Shown one piece after another: positions 7,378-14,019 of a stretch of 23,064 bases of DNA; the stretch's first letter is position 1, and each line of letters opens with the position of its first letter. The notes under the pieces are model-generated. The model was not told where the DNA came from and made no database searches. It worked only from the letters and a program-made list of their open reading frames with translations. The position numbers were made by a program, and so were the translations under genes. The stretch covers positions 1 to 23,064 of the forward strand of contig JBBSPY010000020.1 in NCBI GenBank assembly GCA_038258415.1. The letters are read 5' to 3'. This DNA comes from Schlegelella_A sp038258415 (GTDB lineage: Bacteria > Pseudomonadota > Gammaproteobacteria > Burkholderiales > Burkholderiaceae_C).

Positions 7378-8788
7378 CTTCGGTCGCAGTCGCAGTCGTG
7401 CTCGCGTGGGGTCCGTCGCCGCCACGGCGCTCGTGTCGGCGTGCGGTTCGTTGATCCCGAGCTACGAGCGGCCCGCGCCACCGATCCCGGATGCGTACCC
7501 GATCGAGCCTGCGCCCGCCGCGACCCGCGCTGACGCCACGACGATCGACTGGCGGAGCTTCTACGCCGACGCGCGACTTCGCCGACTGATCGACCTCGCA
7601 CTCGCCAGCAACCGCGACCTGCGCATTGCCATCCTCAACATCGAGCAGACGCGCGCCGCCTACGACGTTCGGCGCGCCGACCAGCTGCCGTCGCTTGGCG
7701 CCGGCGCGACGGTCTCGCGCGGCGTCGTGAGTGGAGTCGGGCGCGCGACGACCTATGCCGCGGGCATCGCCGTCACGTCGTACGAGCTCGACCTGTTCGG
7801 CCGCATCCACGACCTCTCGGAGGCGGCGCTGGCGCAATACCTCGCCACGGAAGAAGCGCGCAAGGCGGTGCAGATCAGCCTCGTCGCCTCGGTCGCGTCG
7901 ACCTACATCCAGGCGATCGCCGACGACGCGCTGGTTCGCGTGACGCGACAGGCGCTCGCGACGCGCGGCGAATCGACGCGGCTCACCAAGCTTCGGTTCG
8001 ACAACGGCGCGTCGTCGGCGCTCGACTACCAGCAAAGCGTGTCGCTGCTCGAAGGCGCCAACGTCGCACTGGCCCAGGCACTCAGGCTGCGCGCACAGGA
8101 CGAGAACGCCTTGCAGCTGCTCGTCGGCCAGCCGCTTCCGGCCGACCTGCCGCCGCCGCCGCCGCTCGCCGAGGTGCTCGCCGGCATCGAGCTGCCGGCG
8201 GGGCTTCCGTCGGAGCTGCTCGAACGGCGCCCCGACATCCGCGCCGCGGAAGAGCAGCTGCTCGCCGCCAACGCCAACATCGGTGCTGCACGCGCGGCCT
8301 TTTTCCCGCGCATCTCGCTCACCGGCAACTTCGGCAGCGCGAGCCTGGAACTGTCGGGCCTGTTCAAGAGCGGCATCTGGGCGTTCACGGGCAGCGGCTC
8401 GCTGCTGCAGCCGATCTTCGACTACGGCCGCAACCGCGCCAACCTCGGCGTGGCACGGGCGAGCTTCGCCATCGCCCGGGCGCAGTACGAGCGGGCGATC
8501 CAGTCGGCGTTTCGAGAAGTCGCCGACGCGCTCGCCGGCCGCGCCACCTACGGCGAGCAACTTCGCGCCCAACGCGCACAGGTGGAGGCGCTCGCCAGCA
8601 CGTTTCGTCTCGCCGACCTGCGCTACAAGGCCGGCGCCGCGAGCTACCTCGATTCGCTCGACGCACAGCGCTCGCTCTTCACGGCGCAGCAGGCGCTGGT
8701 GCAGACCGAGGCGCAGCAGCTGCAGAACGCCGTCGCGCTGTATCGGGTGCTCGGCGGCGGGTGGAGCGAGCCGGCGGCGGCGCGGTGA
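7370..8788 (+). CDS. Outer-membrane efflux lipoprotein, NodT/OprM family
   Basis: This is the outer-membrane channel that completes the tripartite pump. From GTG 7370 it has 472 residues with a lipoprotein signal: positive RSRSRAR (6-12), a short hydrophobic stretch, and lipobox LVSAC with Cys25. The GTG overlaps the permease stop by 8 nt and has AAGGG at 7357-7361, 8 nt upstream, which decides this start over the ATG at 7319 deep in the permease gene. Two repeated outer-membrane-factor halves are visible. The first carries WRSFYADARLRRLIDLALASN. The family signature ERRPDIRAAEEQLLAANA follows in the middle, and the second half carries LQPIFDYGRNRANL. The length is normal for OprM. Gene order adaptor-permease-channel is the usual one. 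Confidence 0.94.
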   Translation: MADFGRSRSRARVGSVAATALVSACGSLIPSYERPAPPIPDAYPIEPAPAATRADATTIDWRSFYADARLRRLIDLALASNRDLRIAILNIEQTRAAYDVRRADQLPSLGAGATVSRGVVSGVGRATTYAAGIAVTSYELDLFGRIHDLSEAALAQYLATEEARKAVQISLVASVASTYIQAIADDALVRVTRQALATRGESTRLTKLRFDNGASSALDYQQSVSLLEGANVALAQALRLRAQDENALQLLVGQPLPADLPPPPPLAEVLAGIELPAGLPSELLERRPDIRAAEEQLLAANANIGAARAAFFPRISLTGNFGSASLELSGLFKSGIWAFTGSGSLLQPIFDYGRNRANLGVARASFAIARAQYERAIQSAFREVADALAGRATYGEQLRAQRAQVEALASTFRLADLRYKAGAASYLDSLDAQRSLFTAQQALVQTEAQQLQNAVALYRVLGGGWSEPAAAR

Positions 8789-8811
8789 TGGCAGCGGTCG
8801 TCGCGCGCTGA
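8788..8811 (+). CDS. Seven-codon coupling ORF between the channel gene and the hydrolase gene
   Basis: ATG 8788-8790 overlaps the TGA of the channel gene (TGATG), reads seven codons MAAVVAR and stops at TGA 8809-8811, which overlaps the ATG of the next gene, again as TGATG. It fills the whole 22-nt gap. It is unlikely to make a functional peptide. It could hand terminating ribosomes across to the hydrolase gene, for which I see no ribosome site. Role is inference. Confidence 0.25.
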   Translation: MAAVVAR

Positions 8812-9674
8812 TGCGCCAAGTCGCTGCACGCGATGGCGTCGGGCTCGCCGTGCGCGAGTGGCCATGCGCCGGCTCGCGGGCCACCGTCCTTGTCGTCCAC
8901 GGACTCGGCGAGCACGGCGGCCGCTACGCCGAGGTTGCGGCCCACCTCGTCGAGCGCGGCTTTCGCGTCGTCGCCTACGACCATCGTGGCCATGGCAACA
9001 GCGGTGGTTTGCGCGGTCGACTGACGCGAGAAGACGACCTGCTCGTCGACCTCGCGAGGGTGATCGACGCCGAACGTGCCGCGCATCCCGCGCCGCTCGT
9101 GCTGCTCGGGCACAGCCTCGGTGGGCTGGTCGCGGCGCGATTTGTCGGCGAGGCGTTGAACGCTTCACCACAGGCGTGGTCGCGCGAGGTCGACGCGCTC
9201 GCGCTGTCGTCGCCGGCGCTCGACGCGGGTCTCAGCCGTGTGCAGCGCGCGTTGCTCGCCGTGCTCGAGCCGATCGCGCCGAACCTGGCGGTCGGCAATG
9301 GCATCAAGCCCGAATGGCTGTCGCGCGACTCGGCTGTCGTCGCCGCGTACCGCGCCGATCCGCTTGTGCACGACCGCATCGCGCCGCGCCTGGCTCGCTT
9401 CATCGCCGACCAAGGCGCCGAGGTGCTGGCTGCCGCGTCGCGCTGGCGTGTGCCGACGCTCGCGATGTGGGCCGGCGCCGACCGTTGCGTCGCGCCGCGC
9501 GGCAGCGCCGCCTTCGTGGCGTCGGCGCCGAAGTCGCTCGTCACCGCGCGCGCATTCCCGGCGCTCTTCCACGAGATCTTCAACGAGCCCGAGCGAGGCG
9601 AGGTGCTGTCGGTCCTCGACCGCTGGCTCGATACACTGCCTTTTTGCGCCCGCGAAGGAGCCACCCCACCATGA
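8811..9674 (+). CDS. Alpha/beta hydrolase, monoacylglycerol lipase / lysophospholipase-like
   Basis: A 287-residue cytoplasmic-type hydrolase without a signal peptide. The fold landmarks are VLVVHGLGEHGGRY (26-39), with the oxyanion HG, and AYDHRGHGNSGG (55-66). The nucleophile Ser102 is in GHSLGG. The acid is Asp224 in WAGADRCV and the general base His254 in LFHEIFNEP. HGLGEHGGRY and YDHRGHGxS are characteristic of the PldB/monoglyceride lipase group (Hydrolase_4), so an acyl ester of glycerol or a lysolipid is the likely substrate. The ATG at 8811 is reached through the TGATG chain from the efflux channel gene, and its own stop overlaps the next start as ATGA, so it appears to be part of the same operon. 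A functional link to efflux is unproven. Confidence 0.88.
   Translation: MRQVAARDGVGLAVREWPCAGSRATVLVVHGLGEHGGRYAEVAAHLVERGFRVVAYDHRGHGNSGGLRGRLTREDDLLVDLARVIDAERAAHPAPLVLLGHSLGGLVAARFVGEALNASPQAWSREVDALALSSPALDAGLSRVQRALLAVLEPIAPNLAVGNGIKPEWLSRDSAVVAAYRADPLVHDRIAPRLARFIADQGAEVLAAASRWRVPTLAMWAGADRCVAPRGSAAFVASAPKSLVTARAFPALFHEIFNEPERGEVLSVLDRWLDTLPFCAREGATPP
9632..9637 (+). promoter_or_regulatory. Candidate internal -10 element (TACACT) before the M20 peptidase gene
   Basis: TACACT lies within the last codons of the hydrolase gene, 33 nt before ATG 9671, followed by a T-run and AAGGAG. No matching -35 was seen. Together with the strong ribosome site it suggests the peptidase gene may also be expressed alone. 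Confidence 0.25.
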
Positions 9675-11158
9675 ACGCACGCGATCCGCTGCAGCCCGTC
9701 AGGGCCGACGAAGCCGAAGCGCTGCTCGGCCATGCCACCCGTGCGTGGGACGACGAGATCGTCCCTGCACTCACCCGCTACATCGAGGTGCCGGCCAAGA
9801 GTCCGATGTTCGACGCCGACTGGCAGCAGCACGGCTACCTCGACCGCGTCGTCGCCGATGCGGCGGCGTGGGTCGAGTCGCGCAAGGTGCAGGGACTCGA
9901 GCTCGAGGTCATTCGCCTCGAAGGCCGCACGCCGGTCATCTTCTTCGACGTACCGGCCACCCGCCCGGGCGGCAACGACGCCGGCGCCGAGACGATCTGC
10001 CTCTACGGCCACCTCGACAAGCAGCCCGAGTTCTCGGGCTGGAAGACCGGCTTCGGCCCGTGGACGCCGCGCTACGAAGGCGGCAAGCTCTACGGGCGCG
10101 GCGGCGCCGACGACGGCTATGCGGTCTATGCGGCCATCACCGCGATCGAGGCGCTCGACGCACAGGGCATCGCCCGACCGCGCTGCGTCGGCCTCATCGA
10201 ATCGGGAGAAGAAAGCGGCTCGCCTGACCTGCCGTTCTACGTCGACGTGCTGAAGGAACGGCTCGGCCGCGTCGGCCTCGTCGTCTGCCTCGACAGCGGT
10301 GCCGGCAACTACGACCAGCTCTGGCTCACCACCAGCCTGCGCGGCATGGTGAGCGGCGTGCTCAAGGTCGAGATCCTCACCGAAGGCGTGCATTCGGGCG
10401 ACGCGAGCGGGCTCGTGCCGTCGAGCTTTCGCATCCTGCGCCAGGTGCTCGACCGGCTGGAAGACTCGAAGACCGGCCGCCTCTTGCCCGAGAGCCTGCA
10501 CTGCCAGATGCCCGCCGACCGGCTCGAGCAGGCGAAGGCCACCGCTCAGATCCTCGGCGACGAGGTCTGGAAGCGCTTCCCCTGGGCCTGCGGTGACGAC
10601 GGCGGGCCGACGCTGCCCACCACCACCGACCCGCTCGAGGCGCTCATCAACCGCACCTGGAAGCCGACGCTCTCGGTCACCGGCGTCGAGGGCATGCCGG
10701 CGATGCGCGATGCGGGCAACGTGCTGCGGCCCTGCACGGCGTTCAAGTTGAGCCTGCGCCTGCCGCCGCTCATCGACGGGAACACCGCCGCGGAAACGGT
10801 GAAGCTGCTGCTCGAGGACAACGCGCCGTACAACGCCAAGGTCACCTTCCACGCCGACGGCCGCGCCGGCGCCGCCGGTGCGACGGGCTGGAACGCGCCG
10901 TCGCTCTCGCCCTGGCTGCACGATGCGCTCGACGCAGCGTCGAACGCGCATTTCAGCGCACCGTGCGGCTACATCGGGCAGGGCGGCACGATCCCGCTCA
11001 TGAAGATGCTGCAGGAGAGCTTCCCGAAGGCGCAGATGATGGTCTGCGGGGTGCTCGGTCCGAAGAGCAATGCGCACGGACCGAACGAGTTCCTGCACGT
11101 GCCCTACGGCAAGAAGCTCACCGCGGCGGTCGCGCAGGTGATGGCGGCCTGCCCCTGA
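9671..11158 (+). CDS. M20 family zinc peptidase (dipeptidase-like)
   Basis: A 495-residue metallopeptidase that would cleave dipeptides or related amide substrates in the cytoplasm. The M20 metal and catalytic residues are in order: His114 and Asp116 in YGHLDKQP, bridging Asp147 in GRGGADDG, Glu180 (base) and Glu181 (metal) in ESGEESGS, Asp208 in CLDSGAG, and His469 in SNAHGPNEF near the end. A lid/dimerisation domain lies between about 220 and 370 and contains GVHSGDASG. The specific subfamily looks like the larger bacterial M20 peptidases of about 470-500 residues; substrate is not known. The ATG overlaps the previous stop as ATGA and has AAGGAG at 9655-9660, 10 nt upstream, the best ribosome site in this operon. 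A TACACT box at 9632-9637 may give it an extra internal promoter. It converges with the next gene, leaving only 4 nt. Confidence 0.9.
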   Translation: MNARDPLQPVRADEAEALLGHATRAWDDEIVPALTRYIEVPAKSPMFDADWQQHGYLDRVVADAAAWVESRKVQGLELEVIRLEGRTPVIFFDVPATRPGGNDAGAETICLYGHLDKQPEFSGWKTGFGPWTPRYEGGKLYGRGGADDGYAVYAAITAIEALDAQGIARPRCVGLIESGEESGSPDLPFYVDVLKERLGRVGLVVCLDSGAGNYDQLWLTTSLRGMVSGVLKVEILTEGVHSGDASGLVPSSFRILRQVLDRLEDSKTGRLLPESLHCQMPADRLEQAKATAQILGDEVWKRFPWACGDDGGPTLPTTTDPLEALINRTWKPTLSVTGVEGMPAMRDAGNVLRPCTAFKLSLRLPPLIDGNTAAETVKLLLEDNAPYNAKVTFHADGRAGAAGATGWNAPSLSPWLHDALDAASNAHFSAPCGYIGQGGTIPLMKMLQESFPKAQMMVCGVLGPKSNAHGPNEFLHVPYGKKLTAAVAQVMAACP

Positions 11159-11162
11159 GAGG

Positions 11163-12836
11163 TCAGCGCGTGAGGATCGAGCGGGCCACCGCCTCGGCTG
11201 TCTCGATTCCATCGACGGCGGCCGACATGATCCCGCCCGCATAGCCGGCGCCTTCGCCCGCCGGGTAGAGCCCGCGCACGTTGACGCTCTGCCGATCGGG
11301 CCCGCGCGCGATGCGCAGCGGCGACGATGTCCGCGTCTCGACGCCCGTGAGCACGGCGTCGTCCATCGCGAAGCCGGCGATCCGCCTGGCGAACGCCGGG
11401 ATCGCCTCGCGGATGGCATCGATGGCATAGCGCGGCAGGCTCTCGCGGCTCGGCTCTGCAAGGTCGGCGGGCGTGACGCGCGGCGTGTACGACGGCTCGA
11501 CGCTGCCAAAGGCGCGCGTCGGCCGCATGGCGAGGAAGTCGCCGACGCGCTGGCCCGGGGCCGCGTAGGTCTGACCGCCCAGCACGAACGCGTGCGACTC
11601 CAGGGCGCGCTGGAAGGCGATGCCGTCGAGCGGCGACACCTCGCCGGTCGATCCCTCTGCCGGCGGCACGCGGTAGTCGTCCGGCGTGATGCCGACGACG
11701 ATGCCGGCGTTGGCGTTGCGCTCGTTGCGAGAGTATTGGCTCATGCCGTTGGTGACGACACGTCCGGGCTCCGACGTCGCCGCGACGACGGTTCCTCCCG
11801 GGCACATGCAGAAGCTGTAGACCGCGCGGCCGTTCGTCGCGTGGTGCACGAGCTTGTAGTCGGCGGCGCCGAGCAACGGGTGGCCGGCGTATCGCTCCCC
11901 GTAGCGCGCGCGATCGACGAGTCCTTGCGGATGCTCGATGCGAAAGCCGATAGAGAACGGCTTCGCCTGCATCGCCACGCCGCGGGCGTGCAGCATGGCG
12001 AAGGTGTCGCGCGCGCTGTGGCCGAGCGCGAGCACGACGTGCCCGGCCGCCAGCTCGCGGCTGCCGCCGATCGCCGCGTCTTCGACGACGACCCCGCGAA
12101 CGGCGCCGTCCTCGATCGCCAGGTCGACCACCTTCTGGCCGAACCGCACTTCGCCGCCGAGCCGCTCGATCTCCGCGCGCATCTTCTCGACCATCGCCAC
12201 GAGCCGGAACGTGCCGATGTGCGGCTTGGCGGCCCAGGCGATCTCCTCGGGCGCACCGGCCTCGATGAACTCGTCGATCACCTTGCGCGTGAGGTGGCGC
12301 GGATCGGAGATCTGGCTCCACAGCTTGCCGTCGGAGAAGGTGCCGGCGCCGCCCTCGCCGAACTGCACGTTCGACTCCGGATCGAGCACCCCCTGTCGCC
12401 AGAGCCGCCACGTGTCCCTTGTTCGTTCGCGCACGGCCTTGCCCCGCTCGAGGACGATCGGCGCGAGGCCGGCCTGGGCCAGGATCAGGGCTGCGAACAG
12501 ACCGCAGGGCCCGAAGCCCACCACCACCGGTCGCGCGCCGTTCGCGTCGGCATCGCCCGGCGGTGCGTGCGCCACGCCGCGGTAGCGTGTGTCGGGCGCG
12601 GGCCGCACGTGCGGATCGCCGGCGTGCCGCGCGAGCGTCGCCGTCTCGTCGCGTACCTGGCAGTCGACCGTGTAGACGAGAACGATCGCCGAGCGCTTTC
12701 TCGCATCGTGGCCGCGCTTGGCGACGCGGATCGCGATCAGCTCGTCGCGGGCGCTGCCGAGACGGGTGGCGACCGCCTCGCGCAGCGCAGGCTCCGAGTG
12801 CTCGAGCGGCAGGCGCAACTCGGTGAGGCGGATCAT
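11163..12836 (-). CDS. FAD-dependent oxidoreductase, COG2509 type
   Basis: A 557-residue flavoprotein of unknown substrate. After an N-terminal domain of about 100 residues comes the dinucleotide-binding motif VVVGFGPCGLFAALIL (104-119), with LERG at 129-132 ending the second strand. FGEGGAGTFSDGKLWSQI and FCMCPGGTVV are characteristic blocks of the COG2509 family of predicted FAD-dependent dehydrogenases. The C-terminus has GLYPAGEGAGYAGGIMSAA, the second FAD contact. The family lacks a firmly assigned reaction, so none is claimed here. Length is normal. ATG 12836 is preceded only by a weak purine patch. It follows amgK on the same strand with a 43-nt gap and probably shares its transcript. 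It occupies the place where murU would be expected next to amgK. Confidence 0.88.
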   Translation of the reverse strand: MIRLTELRLPLEHSEPALREAVATRLGSARDELIAIRVAKRGHDARKRSAIVLVYTVDCQVRDETATLARHAGDPHVRPAPDTRYRGVAHAPPGDADANGARPVVVGFGPCGLFAALILAQAGLAPIVLERGKAVRERTRDTWRLWRQGVLDPESNVQFGEGGAGTFSDGKLWSQISDPRHLTRKVIDEFIEAGAPEEIAWAAKPHIGTFRLVAMVEKMRAEIERLGGEVRFGQKVVDLAIEDGAVRGVVVEDAAIGGSRELAAGHVVLALGHSARDTFAMLHARGVAMQAKPFSIGFRIEHPQGLVDRARYGERYAGHPLLGAADYKLVHHATNGRAVYSFCMCPGGTVVAATSEPGRVVTNGMSQYSRNERNANAGIVVGITPDDYRVPPAEGSTGEVSPLDGIAFQRALESHAFVLGGQTYAAPGQRVGDFLAMRPTRAFGSVEPSYTPRVTPADLAEPSRESLPRYAIDAIREAIPAFARRIAGFAMDDAVLTGVETRTSSPLRIARGPDRQSVNVRGLYPAGEGAGYAGGIMSAAVDGIETAEAVARSILTR

Positions 12837-12879
12837 CTTGCTGCCAGTGCTGGAGCTGCGACAACGTTCGCAGGCTGGC

Positions 12880-13926
12880 TCAGTGGAACGCGTCGATCCG
12901 CGCCGCGCCCATCAAGGGTTCCAGCAGCCGTGCCAGCGGGCGCAGCGGGGCATAGCGCGTCGCGGCCTTGTGCGCATAGGCGAAGAAGCGCGGCAGGTCG
13001 GCGCTGTAAGCCGGCTTGCCGTCGCGGTGCTTCAAGCGCGAGAAGATGCCCAGGACCTTGAGGTGGCGCTGCAGCCCCATCCATTCGAGCGCTCGCCAGA
13101 ACGCGCCGAAGTCGGCGTCGACCGCGAGCCCGGCCGCTTTCGCGAGCTGCCAGTAGCGAACCGCCCAGTCGAGCTCGCGCTCCTCGTCCCACGACACGAA
13201 GGCATCGCGAAGCTGCGAGGCGATGTCGTAGGTGATCGGGCCGCTTACGGCGTCCTGGAAATCGAGCACGCCCGGGTTGGGCCTGGCGATCATGAGGTTG
13301 CGCGGCATCCAGTCGCGGTGCACGAACACGGTCGGCTGGGCGAGTGCGCTGTCGACCAAGCGGTCGCAGGCCGCGCGCCACGTCGCCGCCTCGGCGGCGC
13401 TCCACGTTGCCTGGCATTCGCGCTCGACGCACCACTCGGGAAACAGCGCGAGCTCGCGGCGCAGCAGGGCATCGTCGTACGGCGGCAGCGAGGTGGCGTC
13501 GGCGCGGGTTTGCATCGTGATCAGCGCAGCGGTCGCGTCCTGCATCAGGGCGTCGGCCGCCGCGAGGTCGCCGCTCGCCTGCGCGTTCAGGAGGGCGGGC
13601 AAGTAGAGCGCGTCGCCGAGATCGTCGATCAGCAGGAAGCCTGACGCCTCGTCGGCGTCGAGCACGCGCGGCACGTGCAACGAGGCGGCGACGAGCAGTG
13701 CGGCGACCCGAACGAAGGGTCGCACGTCCTCCTGAGGCGGAGGCGCGTCCATGACGATGCACGCGCCCGAGCCGTCGGCTCGGTCGAGACGGAAGTAGCG
13801 GCGAAAGCTCGCGTCGGCCGACGCCGGCCGCAGCGTCGACGGGTCGAGGCCGTGCACGCGGGCGACGCGGCCGAGCCAGTCGTCGAACGCCGCCGCACGC
13901 GCGGGATCGCGCCACTCGAGGTTCAT
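12880..13926 (-). CDS. amgK: Cell-wall amino-sugar kinase (AmgK-like aminoglycoside phosphotransferase fold)
   Basis: In pseudomonads AmgK phosphorylates N-acetylmuramate and N-acetylglucosamine at the anomeric position, the first step of a cell-wall recycling route that by-passes de novo UDP-MurNAc synthesis. The 348-residue protein has ASADASFRRYFR (36-47) in the nucleotide-binding lobe. The catalytic loop is HRDWMPRN with Asp205 and Asn210, and the metal-binding Asp222 is in VLDFQDAVSGP. The position divergent from lptD-surA is the conserved place for amgK and supports the name. Start: ATG 13926 is preferred; a GTG three codons upstream (13935) is possible, and neither has a visible ribosome site. 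murU, which makes UDP-MurNAc from the AmgK product, is not adjacent here; an FAD protein follows instead. Confidence 0.85.
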   Translation of the reverse strand: MNLEWRDPARAAAFDDWLGRVARVHGLDPSTLRPASADASFRRYFRLDRADGSGACIVMDAPPPQEDVRPFVRVAALLVAASLHVPRVLDADEASGFLLIDDLGDALYLPALLNAQASGDLAAADALMQDATAALITMQTRADATSLPPYDDALLRRELALFPEWCVERECQATWSAAEAATWRAACDRLVDSALAQPTVFVHRDWMPRNLMIARPNPGVLDFQDAVSGPITYDIASQLRDAFVSWDEERELDWAVRYWQLAKAAGLAVDADFGAFWRALEWMGLQRHLKVLGIFSRLKHRDGKPAYSADLPRFFAYAHKAATRYAPLRPLARLLEPLMGAARIDAFH

Positions 13927-14005
13927 CAGGGTCACGGGTTCAGTCGGAGGTTGCGAAGGGCCGCACGCGCTCGGCTCGAAGCGCCGGGATCACGAAAGCC
14001 TCGTG

Positions 14006-14019
14006 GATAATGAATTCTA
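14006..14019. promoter_or_regulatory. AT-rich promoter-like island between amgK and lptD
   Basis: GATAAT (14006-14011, + strand) looks like a -10 box for lptD, and the reverse complement of 14014-14019 reads TAGAAT, a -10-like box for amgK. The island stands out in very GC-rich surroundings and lies between the two divergent genes. Convincing -35 boxes are not visible for either direction. Confidence 0.4.

Noticed and set aside
4444..7425. 993-codon open frame on the - strand opposite the RND permease
   Set aside because: Its translation is Arg/His/Asp-rich with no recognisable domain. The + strand frame matches AcrB along its whole length, including Asp407/Asp408. Long antisense frames are expected at this GC content.
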